Assembly (NCBI RefSeq): GCF_042701255.1
Contig: NZ_CP170554.1
Location: 5,518,001-5,582,000 of the forward strand
Direction: 5' to 3'
Length of the DNA: 64,000 nt
Source of the DNA: Tahibacter sp042701255
GTDB taxonomy: Bacteria > Pseudomonadota > Gammaproteobacteria > Xanthomonadales > Rhodanobacteraceae
Under the pieces are notes generated by a model that worked only from the letters and a program-made list of their open reading frames with translations, did not search any database and was not told where the DNA came from. Shown here in pieces: positions 52,407 to 61,639 of this stretch (position 1 is the stretch's first letter; every line of letters begins with the position of its first letter). A program made the translations under genes and the position numbers.

Positions 52407-53405
52407 TCAGCGGCGCTGGCGCACGTCGCCCGCGCTGCCGCTGTTCGCCTGGGTGTCGGCGCGCAGCGCGAGCACCAGCGCGGCCAGATCGGCCGGACGC
52501 TCCGCCTCGACCGCGATGGTCTTACCGCCGACCGGATGGGCGAATTCCAGCCGTTCCGCATGCAGGGCCTGGCGGCGGAAGCCGCGCAGGACCTCGGTCA
52601 GCTCGGCGGTGGCGCCCTTGGGCAGGCGCAGGCCGCCGCCATACAAGGTGTCGCCGACCAGCGGATGGCGGATGTGCGCCATGTGCACGCGGATCTGATG
52701 GGTACGGCCGGTCTCCAGGTTGCACTGGACCAGGGTATGGGCGCGGAAGCGCTCGCGGACGCGGTAATGGGTCACGGCCGGGCGGCCGGCCGGCTCGTCG
52801 ACGACGGCCTGCTTGACGCGGTCCTTGGGGTGGCGGCCGATCGGCGCATCGACCGAGCCGCCGGAAATCATCGGTCCCATGACGAGCGCCTCGTACTGGC
52901 GGTGCATGGCCCGCTCCGACAGCTGCTCGACCAGGGTCGTATGCGCGCGCAGGCTGCGCGCGACGACCATGAGACCCGAGGTGTCCTTGTCCAGGCGGTG
53001 GACGATGCCGGCGCGCGGGATCTCGACGAGCTTGGGATCGTAGTGCAGCAGCGCGTTCTGCAGGGTGCCGGCCGGGTTGCCGGCGCCCGGGTGGACGACC
53101 AGGCCGACCGGCTTGTTGATGACGAGGACGTCGGCGTCCTCGTAGCGGATGTCCAGGCTGATGTCTTCGGGCGCCAGCGGCACCTCCTGCGAGGCCACGG
53201 CGCGGACGCTGACCGTCTCGCCGCCCTTGACGATCTGCCGCGGCGGCGCGATCGCGCCGTCGAGCAGGGCGTCGCCGGACTTGATCCAGGCGGTCAGGCG
53301 CGAGCGGGAATAGTCGGGAAACAGGTCCGCGAGGACCTGGTCGAAGCGGCGGCCGGCCTGTGCCAGCGGGATCTGCAGGGTCTGAAGGGAGATAGAGTCA
53401 TTCAT
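52407..53405 (-). CDS. rluD: 23S rRNA pseudouridine synthase RluD
   Basis: Makes pseudouridines 1911, 1915 and 1917 in helix 69 of 23S rRNA. The 332-residue protein has an N-terminal S4 domain (RRFDQVLADLFPDYSRSRLTAWIKSG) and the RluA-type catalytic domain with the active-site Asp in GIVHRLDKDTSGLMVVA and the HIRHPLVGDTLYGG strand. It is followed after 3 bp by pgeF, its usual neighbour, and is divergent from bamD. Confidence 0.95.
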   Translation of the reverse strand: MNDSISLQTLQIPLAQAGRRFDQVLADLFPDYSRSRLTAWIKSGDALLDGAIAPPRQIVKGGETVSVRAVASQEVPLAPEDISLDIRYEDADVLVINKPVGLVVHPGAGNPAGTLQNALLHYDPKLVEIPRAGIVHRLDKDTSGLMVVARSLRAHTTLVEQLSERAMHRQYEALVMGPMISGGSVDAPIGRHPKDRVKQAVVDEPAGRPAVTHYRVRERFRAHTLVQCNLETGRTHQIRVHMAHIRHPLVGDTLYGGGLRLPKGATAELTEVLRGFRRQALHAERLEFAHPVGGKTIAVEAERPADLAALVLALRADTQANSGSAGDVRQRR

Positions 53406-53488
53406 GCGGGATTTGGCCTGGCCGGGGCGCGGGCTCGGTTCTTTGGGCTATGATCGCGGCCCGCATTTTCGCAGAGCGTGGCCGTCCC

Positions 53489-54307
53489 ATGCGAGTTTCC
53501 GTGCTGATCCGACTGGTTTTTCTCGTCGCGCTCCTGGCCCTGGGCGCCTGCTCGCGCGGCAAGAAGGCCGATCCGGTCGAAACCCTGCCGGTCGATCAGG
53601 TCTACGCCCTGGGCAAGGAAGCGTTGCAGAACGGCAATCTCGACCGCGCCGCCCGCACCTACGAACGACTGGTCGCGCGCTTCCCGTTCGGTCCCTACAC
53701 CGAGCAGGCGCAGCTGGAACTGGCCTACGCCCAGTTCAAGGACCACAAAGAGGAAGAGGCCTATTCCTCGGTCAACCGCTTCATCAAGACCTACCCGACC
53801 CACAAGCACATCGACTACGCGTTCTACCTGCGCGGCCTGATCAACTTCGGCCGCTCCGACGGTCTGCTCGAACGCTACATCAACCGTGACGAGACCAAGC
53901 GCGACCAGGCCTATGCGCTGCAGTCGTTCGAGGATTTCAGCGAGCTCGTCAAGCGCTATCCCGACAGCCGCTACGCCGGCGAAGCGCGCCAGCGCATGAT
54001 CCACCTGCGCAACAACATGGCCCAGGCCGAAGTCGGCGTGGCCCTGTTCTATCTGCGCCAGAAAGCCTACGTGGCCGCCGCCAACCGCGCCGAGAAGGTC
54101 GTCGAGACCTACCAGCGCACGCCGCAGGCCGGCGACGCGCTCGCGATCATGACCGAAGCCTATGCGCGGCTCGGCCAGGAAAAGCTCAGCGCCGACACGC
54201 GCCGCGTGCTCGAGCTGAACTATCCGGACCACCTCTATCTCAAGGGTCAGTTCCCGCCCAAGCGCCATGCCTGGAAGCGCCTGATCCCGTTCACCGACCG
54301 CAGCTGA
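53489..54307 (+). CDS. bamD: Outer membrane assembly lipoprotein BamD
   Basis: Essential lipoprotein of the BAM complex, which inserts outer-membrane proteins. The 272-residue protein has a lipobox ending at Cys21 (ALLALGACSRG) and tetratricopeptide repeats (YALGKEALQNGNLDRAARTYERLVARFPFGPYTEQAQLELAYAQF and later ALQSFEDFSELVKRYPDSRYAGEA). The ATG at 53489 gives the canonical lipoprotein signal. It is divergent from rluD, the usual arrangement, and is followed by a strong hairpin. Confidence 0.95.
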   Translation: MRVSVLIRLVFLVALLALGACSRGKKADPVETLPVDQVYALGKEALQNGNLDRAARTYERLVARFPFGPYTEQAQLELAYAQFKDHKEEEAYSSVNRFIKTYPTHKHIDYAFYLRGLINFGRSDGLLERYINRDETKRDQAYALQSFEDFSELVKRYPDSRYAGEARQRMIHLRNNMAQAEVGVALFYLRQKAYVAAANRAEKVVETYQRTPQAGDALAIMTEAYARLGQEKLSADTRRVLELNYPDHLYLKGQFPPKRHAWKRLIPFTDRS

Positions 54308-54323
54308 TCCGCGCGCGGACCGT

Positions 54324-54373
54324 CCCGGAAACACGACGCAGGCGATAGACTCCGCCTGCGTCGTGTTTCCGGG
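54324..54373 (+). terminator. 21-bp perfect hairpin downstream of bamD
   Basis: Two perfectly complementary 21-bp arms (54324-54344 and 54353-54373) around an 8-base loop (ATAGACTC). No T run follows. It could end bamD transcription or act as an attenuator before the sigma factor gene 45 bp further on. Confidence 0.6.
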
Positions 54374-54418
54374 GATGCCAACGTTCCCCGCCAGGCTTGC
54401 TGCTTACGGGGAACAGGC

Positions 54419-54970
54419 ATGAGTCAGATCACGCTATTGCTGGAACAGGCTCACGACGGCGACGAAGCCGCCTGGCAACAGGTCGTCGCCCTGCTCTACG
54501 ACGATCTGCTGCGCCTGGCCCGCTGCGCCAATACCTCGGGCCGGCCCAATACCCTCAACGCCACCGCGCTCGTGCACGAGTGCTACCTGCGCATCGCCGC
54601 CGGCGGCGGCGAGGCCGGCATCGGCAACCGCTCGCATTTCCTCGCCCTGGCCGGGCGCGCCATGCGCCAGATCCTGGTCAACCATGCCCGCGACCGCATG
54701 GCAGCCAAGCGCGGCGGCGGCGCCGAGCACACCACCCTGGACCCTAACGACCTCGCCGCAGACCGCGAGGCCGAGGAACTGCTGGGCGTGGAATCCGTAC
54801 TGGAACACTTGGGCAAAGAGGATGAGCGCCTGGTGCACATCGTCGACTGCCGCATCTTCGGCGGCCTGACCGAAGTGGAAACCGCCGAAGCCCTGCGTAT
54901 GCCTCTGCGTTCGGTGCAACGCCTCTGGGCTCGGGCGCGGGAGCGTCTGCAGAACCTGCTGGCGGCGTGA
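54419..54970 (+). CDS. ECF sigma factor of the kinase-linked (ECF43-like) type
   Basis: A 183-residue extracytoplasmic-function sigma factor: region 2 (LLYDDLLRLARCAN, NATALVHECYLRIAA) and region 4 (EVETAEALRMPLRSVQRLWARARERL). The usual acidic DAED stretch of region 2.2 is replaced by NATA, with Thr49 where an acidic residue is expected. In ECF43 sigma factors (Vibrio EcfP, Xanthomonas EcfK) a threonine here is phosphorylated by the linked kinase to mimic the charge. The kinase gene starts 7 bp downstream, in line with this. No anti-sigma gene is present. ATG at 54419. Confidence 0.86.
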   Translation: MSQITLLLEQAHDGDEAAWQQVVALLYDDLLRLARCANTSGRPNTLNATALVHECYLRIAAGGGEAGIGNRSHFLALAGRAMRQILVNHARDRMAAKRGGGAEHTTLDPNDLAADREAEELLGVESVLEHLGKEDERLVHIVDCRIFGGLTEVETAEALRMPLRSVQRLWARARERLQNLLAA

Positions 54971-54977
54971 CACCGCC

Positions 54978-57287
54978 ATGACCGGCCTGATCGAGCGCAT
55001 GTTCGAACCAGGCCGGCTGCTGCAGGGGGCGCTGGTGCGCAGCCTGCTGCTTTCGGCCGGAATGACCGAGCTGGAACCCGGCACGAGCCTGGGACCGTTC
55101 CGCATCGTGCGCGAGATCGCCCGAGGCGGCATGGGCATCGTCTACCTGGCCTGCCGCGCCGACGGCGAATACGAGCAGGATGTCGCGATCAAGTGGCTGC
55201 CGCAGGGCCGGCTGGATGCAGCCGCATTGCAGTTGTTCCGGCACGAGCGACAGATCCTGGCCAGCCTGCGCCATCCGCATATCGCGCGCCTGCTCGACGG
55301 CGGCCACGGCGAGGACGGCCATCTCTGGTTCGCGATGGAACATGTGGAAGGCGAGGCCGTGGACCGGCACGCGGCGGCGCACGGCCTGGGCTGGCGCGAG
55401 CGCGTGCAACTGCTGCTGCCGGTGATCGATGCGGTGCAGTTCGCCCACGGCCGCCTGCTGCTGCATCGGGACATCAAGCCCGACAACGTCCGGGTCGACG
55501 CCGACGGCCGCGCCAAGCTGCTGGATTTCGGCATCGCCGCCCTGGTCTCCGACGGCGACGCCCAGCGCGCCTTCACGCCCGGCTACGCCAGCCCCGAGCA
55601 ACGGGCCGGCGCGACGCCCCAGGTCGCCTCCGACATCTGGCAGCTGGGCCGGCTGCTGGATGCAGTGTTCGCGGCGGGCCTGGCGCCGGCCCTGCCGCGC
55701 GACCTGAGCGCGATCGTGGCCAAGGCCATGGCCACTGATCCTGCCCGGCGCTATGCCACGGCTTCGGCACTGCAGGCCGACCTGCGCCGGGTGCTGGCCT
55801 ATCAGCCGGTCGGCGCGCGGCCGCCCAACCTGCCGCACCGCGTGCATCTGTTGCTTCAGGCCTACCCGCTGGGCTCGCTCGCCGCCGGGCTGGTGCTGGC
55901 CGCGTTCTTCGCCATGACTGCGGGCTTCATGCTGAAGCTGGCGCGCCAGCGCGACGCCGCCGAACAGGCCCGCGAAGTGGCCCAGGCCGTGAACCGCTTC
56001 ATCAACGAGGATTTCCTGCCCGGCGCCGACCCGCTGCAGCACGGTGCCGGCGACATCCGCGTCGCGGAGCTGATGGCCGGCGCGCTCGACAAGGTCGAGC
56101 AGCGCCTGTCCGGCATGCCCGAAGTGGCCGGCGAGATCGACCTGAGTCTGGGACGCTCGCTGTCCGGCCTGGGCCGCTTCGAACTGGCCGACGTCGCCCT
56201 GAGCCGCGCCATCACGCGCCTGGGCGAGGTACGCGGCGCCGGCCATGCGAGCGTGCTGCAGGCGCGCCTGATCCGCAGCCAGGTCCGCATCGGCGCACAG
56301 AATCTGGCGCACAACGAGGACGACCTGCGCACCTTGCGCACCGACGCCGTCGGCGCGCTGGGCGAGACCGCCGACCTCGTCGCCGACATCGACAACCAGA
56401 TCGCCCGCGCGGCGTTCCTGCGCGAGGAATTCCCGCTGTGCGAGCAGCGCTTCCTCGCTCTGCTGCCGCGCACTGCGCAGATGCCGCCGGATTCCCGCGC
56501 CGATACCTACATGGGCCTGAGCCTGTGCGAATCGCGCCTGGGCCATTTCGCGCCGGCACTGGAACATGCGCAGCGCGCGCGCGACGTCTATCTTTCCGGC
56601 CGCGGCCCGGAACATCCGTTCACGCTCGAAACGCATATCGCGATCGAGACCGCCCTGGTCGGCCTGGGCCGCTACGACGAAGCCGTGGCCCTGCTGCGCG
56701 AACTGCAGCAGCAGCTCAGCCTGCGCTACGGCGCGAATCATCCGACCACGCTGACGGTGACCCACGACCTGGGCTTCGCGCTCAGCTGCGCCGGTCGCGC
56801 CGAAGGCGTGGAATGGCTGCGCCTGGCCGCGGCCAGCCGCGCGCAGACACTGGGCGAACAGCATCCCTGGCATGCCATGAGCCTGGCCGTGCTCGGCATG
56901 GCCCTGGTGCGCCAGGGCGATACCGCCGGCGCCGCCGAGGCGCTGGACCGCGCCGACGCCATTCTGCAGGCACCCGGTGCCGCGACACCGTTCGTGCAGG
57001 CCATCGTCCTGGAAAACCGCGCCGATCTGGCGCTGGCCCAGCAGCGCTACGCCGCCGCGCTCGACCTGTTCGACCGCGCCATCACCGCAGCCGGGCCGCT
57101 GTACGCACCGCAAAATCAGCGCCTGACCGTACTGCAGCTGGGCCGCGGTCTGGCACTGAGCCTGGCCGGCTACGGCAGACAGGGCCATGCCCTGCTCGCC
57201 ACTGCGCTGGACCGTCTCGGCGACAGCCCGGATTGCCGTGCCAACCAGATCGCGCAGGCACGGCAGCTGCTGGCGGGGAATCCGTGA
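54978..57287 (+). CDS. Membrane Ser/Thr protein kinase with periplasmic TPR region
   Basis: A 769-residue PknB-type kinase. The kinase domain spans about residues 40-285: glycine loop ARGGMGIVYLA, ATP Lys72 in VAIKW, catalytic HRDIKPDN with Asp165, DFG Asp183 and the SPEQ motif. A single membrane helix (LGSLAAGLVLAAFFAMTAGFML, about 293-318) leads to a large region of TPR-type repeats. So it senses a periplasmic signal and phosphorylates a cytosolic target, presumably the adjacent sigma factor. The ATG at 54978 is followed by another at codon 29; either could be used. Both genes form one operon. Confidence 0.92.
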   Translation: MTGLIERMFEPGRLLQGALVRSLLLSAGMTELEPGTSLGPFRIVREIARGGMGIVYLACRADGEYEQDVAIKWLPQGRLDAAALQLFRHERQILASLRHPHIARLLDGGHGEDGHLWFAMEHVEGEAVDRHAAAHGLGWRERVQLLLPVIDAVQFAHGRLLLHRDIKPDNVRVDADGRAKLLDFGIAALVSDGDAQRAFTPGYASPEQRAGATPQVASDIWQLGRLLDAVFAAGLAPALPRDLSAIVAKAMATDPARRYATASALQADLRRVLAYQPVGARPPNLPHRVHLLLQAYPLGSLAAGLVLAAFFAMTAGFMLKLARQRDAAEQAREVAQAVNRFINEDFLPGADPLQHGAGDIRVAELMAGALDKVEQRLSGMPEVAGEIDLSLGRSLSGLGRFELADVALSRAITRLGEVRGAGHASVLQARLIRSQVRIGAQNLAHNEDDLRTLRTDAVGALGETADLVADIDNQIARAAFLREEFPLCEQRFLALLPRTAQMPPDSRADTYMGLSLCESRLGHFAPALEHAQRARDVYLSGRGPEHPFTLETHIAIETALVGLGRYDEAVALLRELQQQLSLRYGANHPTTLTVTHDLGFALSCAGRAEGVEWLRLAAASRAQTLGEQHPWHAMSLAVLGMALVRQGDTAGAAEALDRADAILQAPGAATPFVQAIVLENRADLALAQQRYAAALDLFDRAITAAGPLYAPQNQRLTVLQLGRGLALSLAGYGRQGHALLATALDRLGDSPDCRANQIAQARQLLAGNP

Positions 57288-57326
57288 ATATATTTATATT
57301 TTTATAAAAAAACACGAAAACACGAA

Positions 57327-57354
57327 CGGGACGGCGCCGGCCGGCGCCATCCCG
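57327..57354 (-). terminator. Terminator of the protease gene pair (possibly bidirectional)
   Basis: A 14-bp stem with one mismatch (57327-57340 with 57341-57354). On the minus strand it is followed by T-rich DNA, including a run of seven T. The A/T-rich 57287-57312 stretch also follows the kinase stop, so both sides may use it. Confidence 0.7.
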
Positions 57355-57364
57355 TGGTCGGGCC

Positions 57365-57946
57365 TCAGCGGTTCATGCGCAAGGTATGGGTCCAGCTGTG
57401 GTCATAGGCGGCCGACACGGTCCAGGTGTAGTTGGACCAGGTATAGCCCTCGCCGGGCCAGGGGTTCATGTAGGCCACGCGCGGGGTGCCGCTGCGGTCG
57501 TCATAGCCGTAGCCGACGATGAAATGGCCGCCGCCGCCGTACCAGCCGAAGCGCATCACGAAAGGACGATTGGCGTTGACGTCGCTGACCACCGCGTTCC
57601 AGCTCAGCGCGTAGCCGTAGCCGGAACTGGACAGCCCCCAGTTCGACAGGATCGCCTGGATGCTGCCGTTCTGGCCGTACATCCCATTGGGCGTATTCGC
57701 GCCGGAGTTCCAGTTGAAGACACTGTTGCCGCAGGCGTCGTTGCGGCCGTAGGCCCAGTTGACCACGCCACACTGGCTGGGAGTGGAACCGTACCAGCGC
57801 AGCACGTCGACCGCAGACGCAGCCCAGCACCAATTGCTGTGCTCCTGTGTCACAAGGTTCACATTGAGATAACGATACCCGGCAGAACTGCTGGCACTGG
57901 CGGCGAGCAGAGCGGCGAGCACGGCATGACGGATAAAGGCTTTCAT
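57365..57946 (-). CDS. Secreted papain-like cysteine protease
   Basis: A 193-residue exported protein with a signal peptide (HAVLAALLAASASSSAG). The catalytic Cys lies in QEHSNWCWAASAVDVLRWYG, with the oxyanion Gln just before it, as in C39/C70-like papain-fold peptidases. The His is in GGHFIVGYGYDD and the Asn in AYMNPWPGEG. The domain has no long propeptide, so it may be made nearly active or kept inactive by a partner. The gene downstream of its promoter is shared with the 57961 gene, 14 bp apart. ATG at 57946 has GGAG upstream. Confidence 0.85.
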   Translation of the reverse strand: MKAFIRHAVLAALLAASASSSAGYRYLNVNLVTQEHSNWCWAASAVDVLRWYGSTPSQCGVVNWAYGRNDACGNSVFNWNSGANTPNGMYGQNGSIQAILSNWGLSSSGYGYALSWNAVVSDVNANRPFVMRFGWYGGGGHFIVGYGYDDRSGTPRVAYMNPWPGEGYTWSNYTWTVSAAYDHSWTHTLRMNR

Positions 57947-57960
57947 GGAGGCTCCCGGCT

Positions 57961-58647
57961 TCAGCGGTCGAGGTTGCGCGCGACGGCGTCGCGCAGTTCG
58001 GGCAGCAGCTCGGCTTCGGCCATCAGACCGTCGCCGCCGCGTGCCTTGAGCAGCAGGGCTTCGCGCGCCGCACGCAGCGGCGCAAAGCGCGCGGCCTTGC
58101 CGCCGCTGCTCACCTCGACGAAATCCGCCGTGGCCTGAGGCACACGCAGATAGCGCAGCGAGGCGCCAGCGACCTGGGCCTTCACGACCGCGTCCATTTC
58201 CTGCACCAGCCCGGCTCCGCCGAAGGACACCGCCTGCCACTGGCCGCCCTCCTGCACGAGGGTGACCAGGCCGATCGGACGACCTTCTCGCATCACCGCG
58301 AAACGCCAGCTGCCGGTGGCACGCGCAGCAGCGCTGAGGCTGCTGCCGGCGGCCAGGCTGTTCGCATCCACGTCATAGACCTGGAAACCGTAGCCCAGGC
58401 TCGTGTCGGCGAGCTCGGCCACGTCTGCGACCTGCAACGGAAAGCCCGCCGGCAGGCCGCCGGCCTCGCCGCGGAACTGCGCCGCGAACTGGCGCAGCGC
58501 AGCGCCGGCGCTGCTGCGTGCCGGGGTTTCCACGCGCGCCGCCGGCGCGGCGAAATCCGCCTCGCCTGCCGGCTGGCCCGCCTGCGCGGCGCAGGCCATG
58601 CCAGCCAGCAGGGCCATCCCCGCCGGAATCAGATACCTCGTCTTCAT
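57961..58647 (-). CDS. Secreted partner of the papain-like protease, unknown function
   Basis: A 228-residue exported protein with a signal peptide (LIPAGMALLAGMACAAQA). The mature part is Ala/Gly-rich with GYGFQVYDVDANSLAAG, SWRFAVMREGRPIGLVTLVQEGGQWQAVSFGG and a C-terminal helix (AEAELLPELRDAVARNLDR). No catalytic motif is recognised. It is the first gene of the pair with the protease, so it might be a propeptide-like inhibitor or chaperone for it; that is inference from the operon. ATG at 58647, with GAGGAG upstream. Confidence 0.6.
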   Translation of the reverse strand: MKTRYLIPAGMALLAGMACAAQAGQPAGEADFAAPAARVETPARSSAGAALRQFAAQFRGEAGGLPAGFPLQVADVAELADTSLGYGFQVYDVDANSLAAGSSLSAAARATGSWRFAVMREGRPIGLVTLVQEGGQWQAVSFGGAGLVQEMDAVVKAQVAGASLRYLRVPQATADFVEVSSGGKAARFAPLRAAREALLLKARGGDGLMAEAELLPELRDAVARNLDR

Positions 58648-58899
58648 GTCCACTCCTCACGTTGCACTGGATGAACGCGGCAGCTGCGGGCCGATGGCAG
58701 GCAGCCGCCGCACGCTGGACGCCCCGCCCCCGCGGATGGCATTCCCCGTCGATCCAATACACGGTTTGATGGCAGTTCCCGCCAAGGAGGTGTGCTGCGG
58801 ACCCGGACGTGCCGGCGGCCGCCATCCGCCGGCGTGGCCGCGGCTGCACGGTGCCGCAGGCGCGGCTATGCTCGCGGGTCCGCCTGTAGGAAACCGGCA

Positions 58900-59889
58900 A
58901 TGTCCGATGCCAACCTCATCCTGCTCGCCGACATAGGCGGCACCAACCTGCGCTTCGCCCTGTGCGAATCGGCCGAGGTGCCGCTGCGGGCCGGCAGCAT
59001 CCGCCGCTACCGCGCGGCGGAGCACTCGTCGCTCGGCGCAGCGGCGGCGAAGTACCTGGAGGAAGTCGGCACGCGTCCACGGCAGGCAGTGCTTGCCGTT
59101 GCCGGCCGCGTCGATGCGGGCGAGGTGAAACTGACCAATCTGCCCTGGAGCGTATCGGCAGCGACCGTGGCTTCTGAGCTGGGCCTGGACTCGGTGCGCG
59201 TGGTGAATGATTTCGCGGCGCAGAGCCGCAGCCTGCCGCTGCTGCAGGCCGACGATCTGGAAGTGCTCGGCACGCCGCCGGCGCCGTCGCTGGACGGCAG
59301 CGCCGATCGCTGCGTCGCCGTGGTCGGCCCGGGCACCGGCCTGGGTGCCGGCGCACTGCTGCTGCGCGACGGCCGCGCGCTCGTGCTCGAAACCGAAGGC
59401 GGCCATCTGGGTTTCGCACCGGACACCGACGAAGAAGACGCCGTGCTCGACTGCCTGCGCCGCGAGTTCGGCCGCGTCTCCAATGAGCGTCTGATCTGCG
59501 GCAGCGGACTGGTCAATCTCTACGGCGCGCTGTGCCATATCCGCGGCGCGGCGCGGATCGCGACGACGCCGGAACAGGTCATGCAGAACGCGCTGGACGG
59601 CAGCGAAGCGACTGCCGTGCGCGCCGTCGATCTGTTCGCCGAGCTGCTCGGCGCCGTCGCCGGCGATCTCGTGCTGGCCTGCGGCGCATGGGACGGCGTA
59701 TTCCTCGGCGGCGGCCTGCTCGATCCGCTGCTGCCGATACTGCGCCGCGGCGGCTTCCGCACGCGCTTCGAAGCGAAGGGCCGCCTGAGCGCGACGATGG
59801 CGCGGACGCCGACGATCGCGATGCGCCATCCGAACACGGGTCTGCTCGGTGCCGCCGGCATCGCGCTCGACGCGCACGCGGTGCGGTGA
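58900..59889 (+). CDS. glk: Glucokinase
   Basis: Phosphorylates glucose with ATP to glucose 6-phosphate. The 329-residue protein opens LILLADIGGTNLRFALCE, the ATP-binding phosphate-1 motif, and has VVNDFAAQSRSLPLL with the catalytic Asp, GPGTGLGAG (phosphate 2), ETEGGHLGFAP and the CGAWDGVFLGGGLLDPLL loop. This is the bacterial Glk (not ROK) type. The ATG at 58900 has TAGGAAA upstream. It converges on nadE. Confidence 0.94.
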   Translation: MSDANLILLADIGGTNLRFALCESAEVPLRAGSIRRYRAAEHSSLGAAAAKYLEEVGTRPRQAVLAVAGRVDAGEVKLTNLPWSVSAATVASELGLDSVRVVNDFAAQSRSLPLLQADDLEVLGTPPAPSLDGSADRCVAVVGPGTGLGAGALLLRDGRALVLETEGGHLGFAPDTDEEDAVLDCLRREFGRVSNERLICGSGLVNLYGALCHIRGAARIATTPEQVMQNALDGSEATAVRAVDLFAELLGAVAGDLVLACGAWDGVFLGGGLLDPLLPILRRGGFRTRFEAKGRLSATMARTPTIAMRHPNTGLLGAAGIALDAHAVR

Positions 59890-60007
59890 GCCAACTGCGC
59901 AGTAGCGGGTGTTGCTGCCCTTCTGCCGGTCGACCAGGACAATTCTGTCAGCACGCCGATCCGCATGCGGTGCATGCGTAAACAGCCGCACCGAACGTAC
60001 AGCACGC

Positions 60008-61639
60008 TCAGCGCCAGCCCGAAGTGATCGGATAGCGCCGTTCGCGGCCGAACGCGCGCCGCGACACCTTCGGACCCGGCGCGGCCTGATGCCGCTTCCA
60101 CTCGCTGATGCGCACGAGGCGCAGCACACGGTCCACGGTCGCCGCGTCGAAGCCGGCGCGCACGATGTCGTCGCGCGACTGTTCCTGGTCGACGTGACGC
60201 AGCAGGATCGCATCGAGCACGTCGTACGGCGGCAGCGAATCCTGGTCGGTCTGGTTCTCGCGCAGCTCGGCCGACGGCGGCCGCGTGATCACGGCCTCGG
60301 GAATCACCGGCGCACCGGCTACGGTGTTGCGCCAGCGCGCGAGCGCGAACACCTCGGTCTTGTAGAGATCCTTGATCGGCGCATAGCCGCCGCACATGTC
60401 GCCGTAGATCGTCGCGTAGCCGACCGCGTATTCGCTCTTGTTGCCGGTGGTCAGCACGAGACCGCCGAACTTGTTGGCCAGCGCCATCAGGATGCTGCCG
60501 CGGCAGCGCGACTGCAGGTTTTCCTCGGTAGTGTCGACGGCGCTGCCGGCGAACAGCGGCGCAAGCGCGTCGAGGAAACCGCGGAACGGCGCCTCGATGG
60601 GCACTTCGAGGATTTTTACGCCGAGCGCGCGCGCCTGCTCGTCGGCGAGGTCGTTGCTGAGCCCCGAGGTATAGCGCGACGGCAGACGCACGCCGGTGAC
60701 GTTTTCCGCGCCGAGCGCATCGACGGCGATGCACAGCACCAGCGCCGAATCGATGCCGCCCGACAGCCCGAGCCAGACCTTGTCGAAACCGTTCTTGCGG
60801 CAGTAGTCGCGCGTGCCGCGCACGATCGCGCGCCAGGCCAGGGAGTCGCGGCTCTCATCGCCATCGACGGGCCAGGAATGCGGCGTGAAGCGGCGCGTGG
60901 CGGCGTCAAAATCGGCGACGAGCCAGTGATCCTCGAACGCACGCGCGGCCGGATGCACGTGGCCGTCGGCGTCGGCCAATACCGAGGCGCCGTCGAACAC
61001 CAGGGCGTCCTGACCGCCGACGACGTTGAGATAGGCCAGCGCCACGTGCGACTCCGCCACGCGCGCGGCGAGCAAGGCATCGCGCTGGGCATGCTTGTCG
61101 CGCTCGAACGGCGAGGCGTTCGGCACGAGCACGACCTCGGCACCGGCGCGCACGGCCGCCGCGAGCGGCTCGGAGAACCAGAGGTCTTCGCAGATCACGA
61201 GACCGACGTTGACGCCGTTGACCTCGACCACGCAGGGCTCGCCGTCGGGGTCGACCTCGAAATAACGGCGCTCGTCGAAGACGGCGTAATTGGGCAGCTC
61301 GCGCTTGCGATAAGTGCGCTCGATCGCCCCGTCACGCAGCACGCTGGCCGCATTGTAGACCACCGCACCGGCCGACTCGGGCCATCCGACGACGGCGACG
61401 ATGCCATGCACCTGCGCGGCGATGCGCTGGATCGCGGCCTGGCATTCGGCGAGAAAGCCCGGCCGGTACAACAGATCCTCGGGCGGATAGCCGCTGAGTG
61501 CGAGTTCGGGAAACAGCACGACGTCGGCGCCGTGCAGGTCGCGTGCTTCATTGAGCAGCTCGACGATGCGCTGCTCGTTGCGCACGACGGCGCCGACCGG
61601 GAAATCGAACTGGGCGAGAGCGATGCGTAAGGCGGCCAT
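60008..61639 (-). CDS. nadE: Glutamine-dependent NAD+ synthetase
   Basis: Last step of NAD synthesis: amidates nicotinate adenine dinucleotide using glutamine. The 543-residue protein has an N-terminal nitrilase-type amidase with Glu (FPELALSGYPPEDLLYRP), Lys (YRKRELPNY) and Cys (VICEDLWFSEP), and a C-terminal PP-loop synthetase (WLGLSGGIDSALVLCIAVDALG, TTGNKSEYAVGYATIYGDM). It is 59 kb from nadA and has no copy of their operators upstream. The ATG at 61639 precedes the family start. Confidence 0.95.
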   Translation of the reverse strand: MAALRIALAQFDFPVGAVVRNEQRIVELLNEARDLHGADVVLFPELALSGYPPEDLLYRPGFLAECQAAIQRIAAQVHGIVAVVGWPESAGAVVYNAASVLRDGAIERTYRKRELPNYAVFDERRYFEVDPDGEPCVVEVNGVNVGLVICEDLWFSEPLAAAVRAGAEVVLVPNASPFERDKHAQRDALLAARVAESHVALAYLNVVGGQDALVFDGASVLADADGHVHPAARAFEDHWLVADFDAATRRFTPHSWPVDGDESRDSLAWRAIVRGTRDYCRKNGFDKVWLGLSGGIDSALVLCIAVDALGAENVTGVRLPSRYTSGLSNDLADEQARALGVKILEVPIEAPFRGFLDALAPLFAGSAVDTTEENLQSRCRGSILMALANKFGGLVLTTGNKSEYAVGYATIYGDMCGGYAPIKDLYKTEVFALARWRNTVAGAPVIPEAVITRPPSAELRENQTDQDSLPPYDVLDAILLRHVDQEQSRDDIVRAGFDAATVDRVLRLVRISEWKRHQAAPGPKVSRRAFGRERRYPITSGWR

